From contig NZ_CAKKMS010000002.1 of assembly GCF_918698245.1 (NCBI RefSeq), positions 1,054,001 to 1,118,000 of the forward strand: DNA of 64,000 nucleotides. The letters are read 5' to 3'. Origin of the DNA: Pedobacter sp. Bi126 (GTDB lineage: Bacteria; Bacteroidota; Bacteroidia; Sphingobacteriales; Sphingobacteriaceae). How positions within the stretch are numbered: the first letter of the stretch is position 1; the number at the start of each line of letters is the position of its first letter. The notes beneath the pieces were generated by a model that was not told where the DNA came from, did not search any database, and saw only the letters and a list, made by a program, of their open reading frames with translations. Below are positions 18,475-27,088 of the stretch, one piece after another. Made by a program: the position numbers and the translations under genes.

Positions 18475-21400
18475 ATGAATCTGCGTTTAAACGCTTTATG
18501 GTTTTTGTCAATGCTTTTTATCTGCACCTCTTTGTGTGCCCAGAAAAATATTGTTTTTAACCACCTCAGGATGGAAAATGGCCTGTCGCAAAATTCGGTG
18601 ATGGCCATTGCGCAAGACAAAAACCAGTTTATTTGGATGGGTACCAAACATGGATTAAACCGCTATGATGGCTATCGTTTTAAAATTTACAATAATAATG
18701 CCGATAACGTCAACAGTATTTCGGATAATGTGATTAATACCCTATTGAGTGATACCAAAGGAAGATTATGGGTAGGTACAGAGACCGGGCTGAATATTTA
18801 CAATGAAAAAACCGATCATTTTTATCGCATCAATAAACGGAGTTCTGCAAATTCCTTTAGCTGCGATTCAGTAGAATGTTTATATGAAGATCCTCAAAAA
18901 AACATCTGGGTAGGCACCTATAATGGGCTCAACCTGGTTATAGATGCTGAAAAGCAGATTTTTAAGAAATTCCTCTTTGATAAGCCCGATTATAAGTCTG
19001 GGCTCAACTGTGTTTTCTCGATTTTCAAAGACGAAAAGCAAAACCTTTGGGTAGGTACTTATAATGGCTTAGTGCGTATTTACCTGATTAAGGGCAAATA
19101 TCACTTTGAGATTTTCAGACACAATCCCAATAACAAGAACAGCATCAGTTCTAATGCCGTAAAAAGTATTGTGATCGATAAACAAAAGCGGCTTTGGTTA
19201 GGCACCTACAACGGCTTAAACCTATTCGATTACGAACATAAAACCTTTAAACGATACCAAACCAGTGCTATAGATCAAAATTCGATTGTAAATAATGACA
19301 TTAGAAAACTAACCTGCGACAAAGCGGGTAATATTTGGATCGGTACACAGGAAGGATTAAGTATCCTCGATCCAAATACGCGAAAATTTAGTAATTACCG
19401 TTACGACCCGGAGCAAGCGACCGGATTGAGCCAGAATTCTATCCACAGTATTTTTCAAGATCTTAACGGTTCAATGTATGTTGGTACTTTTTATAAAGGG
19501 GTAAACATAGTTTATCCGTCTGCTACGCCATTTACTGTATTCCGGAATTCGAAAAAACAACAGGGCTTGAGCAGCGATATTGTAAGTACCATTGTTGAAG
19601 ATCAATACCAAAACCTGTGGATTGGAACAGAAGGCGGTGGTTTAAATTACATAAACAGAAGCAACAATACCTTTACCTATTATAAATCTGAACCTAATAA
19701 GCCCAACGGACTCAACTCCAACTTAATTAAAACCTTATGCCTCGATAAAACCGGGCAATTATTGGTGGGTACGCACCGCGGGGGCCTTTATGTGTTTAAT
19801 CCAACTACCCATAATTTCAGGAAAATAACTAATGTAAAGGATGTAAAAAATATGCCCAGCAGTTCTGAAGTGATCGCGATAATGGAAGATAGTAATGGAA
19901 TGGTTTGGGTAGGTTCCAGAGATGGTTTATCTACCCTGAACAAAACCAATGGAATTTATGCCAGCACCACGGTTAAAAGCATTGTAGAAAAAAGCTTAAA
20001 GAACCAATATATCGAGGTAATTTTTGAGGATCGAGCCAAAAACCTCTGGATCGGCACCAGGGCAGGATTATATGCCTACAACCCTGCATCAAAAAGAATT
20101 ACAGCTTATTATCTGAATAAAGCCAAAGGTTTAAAGTCAGAATATATCAATTGTATCATGCAGTTGAAAAATGGAAATATCTGTATCGGAACAGCTTTGG
20201 GTGGATTGAGCATTTTCGACAATAAAAGCAGAAAATTCAAAAACTACAGCGAAAAGGATGGCTTGCCAAACGGTAATGTATTGGGAATAATTGAGGATGA
20301 CGAAAATAACATGTGGATCAGTACAGATAAAGGACTATCCAAATTGGTTTCTAAAACGGGAAAATTCATTAATTACACTAAAAGCGACGGGCTTGCAGGC
20401 AACGATTTTAATATCCGATCGTTTTTTAAAGATAGTAAAGGCGAATTATTTTTTGGCGGTTATGATGGTTTAACAGCCTTTTATCCCAGCCAGATTGATA
20501 TTAATAAGAATGTTGCACCAATCACCTTTACCGAACTCAAACTGTTCGATCAACCCGTAGCGGTAAATGCACCAGATGGATTGTTAAAAGAAGATATCAA
20601 AAGCACCAAACAAATTACGTTTAAACACGACAACAACAATTTCAGCATTGGTTTCGCTTTACTAAACTACATTAAACCAGAAAAAAACACTTACCGTTAT
20701 ATCCTCAAAGGTCATAGTAAAAATTGGGTAAAAACCGATGTACCGATTGTTACCTTTACCGATCTTCCTGCCGGCAATTATACCTTTATGGTTACAGGAA
20801 ATAATAATGATGGTAATCCCAGTGGTAAAGTTGCAACGCTTAAAATAACGGTGCTTCCACCCTTTTGGGCTACCTGGTGGGCCTATCTTATTTATTTGGC
20901 TTTCTTTTCGGGCTTACTGTTTTTAATTGTACGTTATCTTTTTGTACGTGCCCTGCTTAAACGTACGGAAGACATTCAGAAAATGAAACTGAATTTCTTC
21001 ACCTATGTGGCCCACGAAATCAGAACACCACTTACCTTAATTCTTGGCCCCTTAGAAAATCTTTCCAGGCAATATCAAACCGATACAGAGTTAAATCGTC
21101 AGATTATTCCTATAAAAAATAATGCCAACAGGCTAATGCGGCTTATTACCGAGTTAATGGATTTTAGAAAAGCTGAAACCGGGCACCTTACCCTGCATGT
21201 TACAGAAGATAATATTGTCGATTTTATTAACGAAATTTTCATCTCCTTCTCTCATCTCGCCCAAACAAATGATATACAGTACGAGTTTGTACACGAGCAG
21301 GAAAACATCAGTCTATTTTTTGATAAACGGCAGCTCGAAAAAGTATTGTTCAACCTGTTATCTAATGCCTTTAAATTCTGCAATAAAGGTGGCAAAATAT

Positions 21401-22557
21401 CTGTTTCTCTCTTGGAAATGGAGAATGAAGTAGCGATTAGCATTTCAGATAATGGATTGGGCATACCTGCAGAAAGTTTAAAGAATCTTTTCAGCGATTA
21501 TTTCCAGGTAGATGAGCAACATTCAAATCAAATCGGTTCGGGAATAGGTTTGGCACTTTCTAAAGCAATTGTAGAAGAACATAAAGGGCATATTACCGTA
21601 GAAAGCACACCTGCTGAAAATAATGAACGTGGTTTCACAAATTTCACCGTAAGGTTAAAGAAAGGAAAATCACATTTTAAAACGGCTCTTTTTGATGGCG
21701 TAAAAGATTATTCAAGCTTTCCTGATATCTACACGCAACAAGCAGAACAAGAGGTAACAATTTTAAAATCCGAAAAAGAAACTGATATTTCAACCGAAAC
21801 CATATTGGTGGTGGAAGATAATAGCGAAATCAGGCTACTAATTGCATCACTGGTTGGCAAACATTACCAGGTAGCGGAAAGTGAAAATGGATTAATGGGT
21901 TGGGAAACGGCTGTTGAAACACTGCCCGATCTGATTATCTGCGACATTATGATGCCGATAATGGATGGTATAGAACTTTGCCGCAAACTTAAGCAAGACG
22001 AACGGACCAGCCACATCCCTGTTATTATCCTTACAGCCCGCTCTTCTCATATCCACCAGGTTAGTGGTTTAGAAACAGGCGCCGATGCTTACATTACCAA
22101 ACCTTTTAGTCCTGAATTGCTTTTACTTAACGTTCGTAATTTACTGATGTCGAGACAGGTAATGCGTCAAAAATTCCTGAAACACATCCATTTACAGCCG
22201 AAAGAACTCACCATAAATGCCATTGATGAAGCTTTTATGCTAAAACTCTTAAAATACATTGATGAACATATCGCCGATGAAGATTTTGGGGTATCTGAAC
22301 TCGCTTCAATGGTTGGGATGAGCAGGCCTATTTTGTATAAAAAAATCAGAAAACTCACTAACCTCTCCGTAAATGATTTCGTTAAATCGATCCGTTTAAA
22401 GAAAGCGATGGAGCTGTTTAAACAAAATAGGTTTACCATTTATGAAGTGGCTTATCAGGTTGGCTTTAACGATCCAAAATATTTTAGCAGGGAGTTTAAA
22501 AAACAATTTGGAAAAAGTCCGCGGGCGTTTATGAATGGTAATGAAGAAGAGGATTAG
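18475..22557 (+). CDS. Hybrid two-component system sensor/regulator (HTCS)
   Basis: A 1360-residue single-protein two-component system that senses oligosaccharide in the periplasm and activates adjacent susC/susD genes. Signal peptide 1-23. About 14 Reg_prop blades follow (repeated W(I/V)GT..GL(N/S) motifs) to about residue 690, then a Y_Y_Y domain (about 720-795), one membrane helix (about 800-825), HisKA with VAHEIRTP (phospho-acceptor His847), HATPase_c with NLLSNAFKF and SDNGLGIP, a receiver with VVEDN (1112-1116) and phospho-acceptor Asp1157 in ICDIMMP, and a C-terminal AraC-type helix-turn-helix (about 1255-1355). All catalytic residues are present. It is divergent from locus 1 and convergent with locus 2. 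Confidence 0.96.
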   Translation: MNLRLNALWFLSMLFICTSLCAQKNIVFNHLRMENGLSQNSVMAIAQDKNQFIWMGTKHGLNRYDGYRFKIYNNNADNVNSISDNVINTLLSDTKGRLWVGTETGLNIYNEKTDHFYRINKRSSANSFSCDSVECLYEDPQKNIWVGTYNGLNLVIDAEKQIFKKFLFDKPDYKSGLNCVFSIFKDEKQNLWVGTYNGLVRIYLIKGKYHFEIFRHNPNNKNSISSNAVKSIVIDKQKRLWLGTYNGLNLFDYEHKTFKRYQTSAIDQNSIVNNDIRKLTCDKAGNIWIGTQEGLSILDPNTRKFSNYRYDPEQATGLSQNSIHSIFQDLNGSMYVGTFYKGVNIVYPSATPFTVFRNSKKQQGLSSDIVSTIVEDQYQNLWIGTEGGGLNYINRSNNTFTYYKSEPNKPNGLNSNLIKTLCLDKTGQLLVGTHRGGLYVFNPTTHNFRKITNVKDVKNMPSSSEVIAIMEDSNGMVWVGSRDGLSTLNKTNGIYASTTVKSIVEKSLKNQYIEVIFEDRAKNLWIGTRAGLYAYNPASKRITAYYLNKAKGLKSEYINCIMQLKNGNICIGTALGGLSIFDNKSRKFKNYSEKDGLPNGNVLGIIEDDENNMWISTDKGLSKLVSKTGKFINYTKSDGLAGNDFNIRSFFKDSKGELFFGGYDGLTAFYPSQIDINKNVAPITFTELKLFDQPVAVNAPDGLLKEDIKSTKQITFKHDNNNFSIGFALLNYIKPEKNTYRYILKGHSKNWVKTDVPIVTFTDLPAGNYTFMVTGNNNDGNPSGKVATLKITVLPPFWATWWAYLIYLAFFSGLLFLIVRYLFVRALLKRTEDIQKMKLNFFTYVAHEIRTPLTLILGPLENLSRQYQTDTELNRQIIPIKNNANRLMRLITELMDFRKAETGHLTLHVTEDNIVDFINEIFISFSHLAQTNDIQYEFVHEQENISLFFDKRQLEKVLFNLLSNAFKFCNKGGKISVSLLEMENEVAISISDNGLGIPAESLKNLFSDYFQVDEQHSNQIGSGIGLALSKAIVEEHKGHITVESTPAENNERGFTNFTVRLKKGKSHFKTALFDGVKDYSSFPDIYTQQAEQEVTILKSEKETDISTETILVVEDNSEIRLLIASLVGKHYQVAESENGLMGWETAVETLPDLIICDIMMPIMDGIELCRKLKQDERTSHIPVIILTARSSHIHQVSGLETGADAYITKPFSPELLLLNVRNLLMSRQVMRQKFLKHIHLQPKELTINAIDEAFMLKLLKYIDEHIADEDFGVSELASMVGMSRPILYKKIRKLTNLSVNDFVKSIRLKKAMELFKQNRFTIYEVAYQVGFNDPKYFSREFKKQFGKSPRAFMNGNEEED

Positions 22558-22613
22558 TTTGGTAAAGAGTCCTTAGTCTGTAGTCCAAAGTCTTCAGTCG
22601 ATCACCCTCGGTT

Positions 22614-22641
22614 CGTCATCCTGAATTTATTTCAGAATCTT
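22614..22641. repeat. Dispersed repeat of the GTCATCCTGAA...TTCAGAATCTT type
   Basis: CGTCATCCTGAATTTATTTC followed by AGAATCTT, with a short inverted repeat CTGAA/TTCAG. This sequence type recurs between genes in many Bacteroidetes (general knowledge). It lies just after the hybrid regulator stop. Confidence 0.5.
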
Positions 22642-22714
22642 AATAACAAGATAGATTGCGATGATTTGAGACAGCATTACGATCGCATAAGACAAAAGAG
22701 TTAAAAACAAAAGT

Positions 22715-22759
22715 GGAGAAACCTTTAAAAGATTTCTCCTCCAAAGGAGTTCCTTTGGA
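22715..22759. terminator. Two adjacent hairpins between converging genes
   Basis: GGAGAAA/TTTCTCC (22715-22739, with internal CTT/AAG pairing) and TCCAAAGGA/TCCTTTGGA (22740-22759, 2-nt loop) lie between the converging HTCS and GH36 genes. On the minus strand the first stem is followed by the T-rich ACTTTTGTTTTTAA, so it could end the second locus. The plus-strand role is less clear. Confidence 0.5.
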
Positions 22760-22786
22760 ATATTATGGTCGAAATGACGAATTCTA

Positions 22787-25009
22787 TTACTTTGCTTCTT
22801 CTAATTTAAGCACCACACTGGTTCTGGTAGTATTAAGAATAGGATTAAAGCCCACTTTCATCAAGAAATCACCTGTATAAGTTTTAGTAGCATCTATCGA
22901 TGATTTTGTACCTGGATAAAGGTTGATTTCTTTAATGCGGTACTTCTTTGTTGCATCTAAACCGTTCAATTTAATTGGATACTTACTATTTTCACCATAA
23001 CGGAAGTTTACCAGGTAATTGAAAATAACACCTTCGTTTTTTTGCGCATTCACATACAACATGGATGCTACGCTACCCGTACGTGGATTAGTCAAACGGT
23101 ATTGTTCACCTTGCCAGATCGTTTGTTTTACATCGTTATAGTTCTTAATCGCCTCCTGACAGAACTGAAGCTCTTTTTCAGGTAATTTACTCACTACAAT
23201 ATCAAAGCCCAATTTGCCCATCATGGCTACATCGGTACGGAATTTTATTGGCTGTTTTCCCCAATCGGTTACATGGTTGGAACTGCTGATGGCCGGATAA
23301 AAATAAGAGTATTCCCATTGCATAAATATGCGCTCTAATGGGTCGGTATTATCACTAGGCCAAAACTCTGTAAAATACTGTAAGGCAGCATAATCTACCC
23401 TACCACCTCCACCAGAGCATAACATCATGGGCACCGTTGGATATTTTGCACGGATTCTTTGCAATACACTATACAATCCCCTTACATAATCGATGTAAAA
23501 ATGAGATTGATTTTTTAAATGAGCGGAGTATGCATTGTAAATTACAGCATTACAATCCCATTTAATGTAAGCCAGTTTAGGATTTTTGGTAAACAGACCA
23601 TCTACCACACCGAAAACAAAATCCTGTACTTTTGGGTTACTCAGATCGAGTTCTAATTGGTTTCTGAAATAGTACTCAGGTCTGTTTGGCTGTTTTACCA
23701 CCCAATCTGGATGTTTTTCATAAAGTTCGCTTTTAGGGTTAACCATTTCGGGCTCTATCCAAATTCCGAATCTGGTTCCTACATTATCGGCCTCTTTTAC
23801 CAAAGATGCTATTCCGTTTGGCAATTTCTTCTTGTTCTCCTGCCAATCGCCAAGCCCGGCATGGTCATCGTTACGTGGATATTTGTTCCCGAACCAACCA
23901 TCATCAAGTAAAAAGAAATCGACACCCAGTTTTTTGGTATCTTTTAATAAATCGGCCAATTTTTGCTCATTGAAATCGAAATAAGTGGCCTCCCAGTTAT
24001 TCAAGAGGGTTAACCTACTGCCTTTACCATCTAATATTTTATAATTACGCGCCCAATCTTGCAGTTTTCTGCTGGCATCGCCTTTTCCCTGGTCAGAAAA
24101 AGTGTACAAAAAAGCAGGGGTTGTAAAAACCTCACCTGGTTTTAAACTATAGGGCGAAGCATAATTGTTCATTCCGGCAATAATGCGGAGGTTATCCTGG
24201 TAATCCAGTTCAAGATCGATCTTAAAATTACCACTCCATTCCATTGCACCATACAAAACATTGCCTTCATTTTCTTCAGCAGGTTTATCTAACGAAATCA
24301 TAAAAACAGAAGGTTGAAACAAATTTGCCCTCGTACCCAGTTTGCTATCCAAAGTTTTAATACCATGGGTAATTTCACTTTGCTCTGGCTGCATTTCTTT
24401 GGCCCAATCGCCATGATACTGATTTAACCAGAAACGTGGTGATTTTAAGTGCAGATTGGCCGATGCATATTTATGTAATACCACTGTACCTTTCTCATTA
24501 TGTTTAATCTCTGTCCATTGTTCTATTACATCTTGTTTATAAAAAGACTTATAAAACATGGTGACTTCAAAATTGTAAACCGGGTCTTTCAACCTGATTT
24601 TAAGTAGGCTCACATTATCATCAATAGCCGTTACGGCATGATCAACGTATTTCAGATCGAGTGAGTTATTGCCATCGGCATGGGTAACGCTAATGGCTGG
24701 TTCTACAAGATTTCTCGATCCTGAAGGTGTATACACCGAATTTAGCTGACCGGTATAATCTTCAGTTTGTTTATATTGAGCAGTAACTTGGGCGTATTCT
24801 TGCTTATTTGCCAGTTTTTTTCCAAAAAAGATAGTGTTTACATCTTTCTTTACATCGGCCTGTAATACCATGGCATTATGCGCGGTTTCAATAGGAATAA
24901 CGGTTTGGGCGTTAATATTGCCAACGGTAAAGAGTGAAATGGTAATGGCCAATGCCCCACGCTTGATGTAACCGGTAATTTGATCTGACTTGTTCATTTG
25001 TGTTTTCAA
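22787..25009 (-). CDS. GH36 alpha-galactosidase, secreted
   Basis: A 740-residue enzyme expected to release terminal alpha-galactose (or alpha-GalNAc). N-terminal signal segment about 10-35 (ending NINAQ). A beta-supersandwich domain (about 40-330) is followed by the barrel with NNWEATYFDF (337-346), LLDDGWFG (367-374), YIKWDCN (481-487, nucleophile Asp485) and CSGGGGRVD (531-539) to WPSDNTDP (550-557, acid/base Asp553), all typical of GH36. It is the last gene of the second locus, 33 bp after the other clan GH-D enzyme. Alpha-Gal removal would complement GH95 fucosidase action on blood-group-like ends. Confidence 0.92.
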   Translation of the reverse strand: MKTQMNKSDQITGYIKRGALAITISLFTVGNINAQTVIPIETAHNAMVLQADVKKDVNTIFFGKKLANKQEYAQVTAQYKQTEDYTGQLNSVYTPSGSRNLVEPAISVTHADGNNSLDLKYVDHAVTAIDDNVSLLKIRLKDPVYNFEVTMFYKSFYKQDVIEQWTEIKHNEKGTVVLHKYASANLHLKSPRFWLNQYHGDWAKEMQPEQSEITHGIKTLDSKLGTRANLFQPSVFMISLDKPAEENEGNVLYGAMEWSGNFKIDLELDYQDNLRIIAGMNNYASPYSLKPGEVFTTPAFLYTFSDQGKGDASRKLQDWARNYKILDGKGSRLTLLNNWEATYFDFNEQKLADLLKDTKKLGVDFFLLDDGWFGNKYPRNDDHAGLGDWQENKKKLPNGIASLVKEADNVGTRFGIWIEPEMVNPKSELYEKHPDWVVKQPNRPEYYFRNQLELDLSNPKVQDFVFGVVDGLFTKNPKLAYIKWDCNAVIYNAYSAHLKNQSHFYIDYVRGLYSVLQRIRAKYPTVPMMLCSGGGGRVDYAALQYFTEFWPSDNTDPLERIFMQWEYSYFYPAISSSNHVTDWGKQPIKFRTDVAMMGKLGFDIVVSKLPEKELQFCQEAIKNYNDVKQTIWQGEQYRLTNPRTGSVASMLYVNAQKNEGVIFNYLVNFRYGENSKYPIKLNGLDATKKYRIKEINLYPGTKSSIDATKTYTGDFLMKVGFNPILNTTRTSVVLKLEEAK

Positions 25010-25042
25010 TGTTAATCGGGTAATGTTTATAGGTAGTTGATT

Positions 25043-27088
25043 TTATTTATTGTTTATTATGATTTTGAAGATGATGGCATCTTTTGGGCCCACACTTAAA
25101 GCTTGGTTATTTTTGAAGTTTTCAGTTTTTTGAGTGATCAAATTCTGACAGCGGTACACTTCATCGATTTTTAAACCGATTCTCGAAAAGTCAAGTATAA
25201 AAGATCTTGATTCATCGCTATAATTAAATAACGTGAGATATTTCACATTTCCAACCTGTTTTACAAAAAGTTGCGAAGCCGATTTGCCCCTATTCCCTTC
25301 TACCGGAAGAAATGCCTTTCCATCTTTTAATACGTTTAAGATTTCGGTATTGTTCAATAAACGCTGTGCTGTATTGCTCCATTTGCCCTGTCGGGAAAAA
25401 TCATCGCCGGTAATGCAGGATCCCGTAACAATCGCTGATAAAAACCTGGCCGTATTTTCCTGTTCAGATTGATCGGAAAATACCACGTGATCGGCATCAA
25501 TATAGTCGTAAAGATAAGTTTGCCACCAGCCGTTGCTTAAACTATTTAAAGTGTACTCGGTATCTTTTATTGTTTTAAACGCATCGCAGGCAATGCGGCG
25601 TACATGTACATAACGACCAGATGCCAAACTTGGCGATATGGCTGCGTAAATCAACATTTTATTATCCAACTGTTTTAATAAAAATTCCATGCCCGCTTTA
25701 TATGCTTGCATCCCCGTAGTAACCTTCGGATCGTAAAAATGATTGGATTCTATTGCAGCGTGACCTAAAAAGTCGATTTTAATCATTTCAAAACCGCATT
25801 CTTTAAACTTTTTAATCACTGTAGCAATACGTTGCTGCGTACCTGGATGCGTTGGATCGAGCGCCCTTGCGCCATCTATATCATGGTAGCCTGAACCGAT
25901 TTTGGTCCACATCTCGCCAAATGTACAATCGCTTCCTTCCGCCTTGCGGGTACCGCCACCAGCGAATCCCCAATCTACAAAGGGTGCCCAGTAAATGCCT
26001 GGTTTTAATCCTTTCGATTTAGCATAATCAGCAAAGGCTTTTAGTTTAGAGTAGTCGCCGGTTAAGCCCCCTTTTAGCAGGTTATCCCAATAAGAATCGA
26101 GATCGATATACGCTACACCATCGCTTCTAAAGGTTTTTAGGCTATCAGCAAAAAAATCGACAACCTGATTGGCTTTTTCGAGTGTTATTTTCTCTTGCAT
26201 TACACCCCAACTGTTCCATCCCACCGGAGTTCTGGCTTTCCATTTGAAAACAATAGGCGGCTCTGCTATCCGGTTGGCTCGTGCATAGGTCTCCATACCC
26301 GAACGCCAATCGGCAAAAGCACCAAAAAATACTTTTGACGAGCTGATGGTATTTCCTTTTAAATAACCATGTTCAATTTTATCGCGGGTAATGCTTTCTT
26401 CGGTATAACCACAAATGGCCTGTATATTTATTTTTTTATCAGCATTCATGCCCGTAATGATGCCTGTTTTCCAGTTGCTATGTTCTATCGAGCCAATTAC
26501 AAAACCTTTTCTGGACTGATCGTGATACAAAGCCGTAACCTCCGCGCTTGGATTACTTGTGTTGGCCTTTAATGGAACGGCATTGTAAGAAATAAAGGTA
26601 TCGTTATCAAAAGGAACAAATAAACTGGTTGGTACTTGTGAAGCTTCCTGATCGATTAAATTTCCATTTATAGGCACCATATGGTTGATGGATAGATCAG
26701 TGCCTAGCAAAGTAAGGCTGATCATAAAATAATTCTTACCTGCATAGGTATAAAAAACCTGTTGCATAGTTGGTAAACCATGCTGCTTTAACAAGAAAAC
26801 ATGTTTAAAACCCTTTCCAAAACCATCCATTATAACTGTTTTGGTGTAGCTAATCTGCGAGTAATTTTTAGAACTGATTATCTTTTTCTGATGTGCTGCC
26901 TGCGAAAAACCATTTAATAATAGTTGCACCGCTCCATCTGATACCCGAAAAGTGCCGGTTTTAAGGTTGTAGTCTATTTTTCCTGCCCGACCATAATTGA
27001 TTATAATCGCTGACGCTGACCGTTCAGAAAATAACAGGATCAGTAAAATCAAGAATAGCTTATGCCTGGATAAAAATTTAAGAACCAT
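25043..27088 (-). CDS. Clan GH-D (GH27/GH36-like) glycoside hydrolase, secreted
   Basis: 681 residues with a hydrophobic leader (about 9-27, ending SASA). An N-terminal beta-sandwich (30-280) precedes a barrel with TPVGWNSWG (287-295), VAYIDLDSYW (325-334), GIYWAPFVDWG (364-374), MIKIDFLGH (435-443, putative nucleophile Asp439) and RRIACDAF (497-504, putative acid/base Asp502). This layout is that of alpha-galactosidases and alpha-N-acetylgalactosaminidases, but it fits neither classic GH27 nor the GH36 enzyme next door. Its ATG follows the GH95 stop with no gap (TAAATG), indicating coupling. Substrate left open: alpha-Gal, alpha-GalNAc or beta-L-Arap. Confidence 0.8.
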   Translation of the reverse strand: MVLKFLSRHKLFLILLILLFSERSASAIIINYGRAGKIDYNLKTGTFRVSDGAVQLLLNGFSQAAHQKKIISSKNYSQISYTKTVIMDGFGKGFKHVFLLKQHGLPTMQQVFYTYAGKNYFMISLTLLGTDLSINHMVPINGNLIDQEASQVPTSLFVPFDNDTFISYNAVPLKANTSNPSAEVTALYHDQSRKGFVIGSIEHSNWKTGIITGMNADKKINIQAICGYTEESITRDKIEHGYLKGNTISSSKVFFGAFADWRSGMETYARANRIAEPPIVFKWKARTPVGWNSWGVMQEKITLEKANQVVDFFADSLKTFRSDGVAYIDLDSYWDNLLKGGLTGDYSKLKAFADYAKSKGLKPGIYWAPFVDWGFAGGGTRKAEGSDCTFGEMWTKIGSGYHDIDGARALDPTHPGTQQRIATVIKKFKECGFEMIKIDFLGHAAIESNHFYDPKVTTGMQAYKAGMEFLLKQLDNKMLIYAAISPSLASGRYVHVRRIACDAFKTIKDTEYTLNSLSNGWWQTYLYDYIDADHVVFSDQSEQENTARFLSAIVTGSCITGDDFSRQGKWSNTAQRLLNNTEILNVLKDGKAFLPVEGNRGKSASQLFVKQVGNVKYLTLFNYSDESRSFILDFSRIGLKIDEVYRCQNLITQKTENFKNNQALSVGPKDAIIFKIIINNK

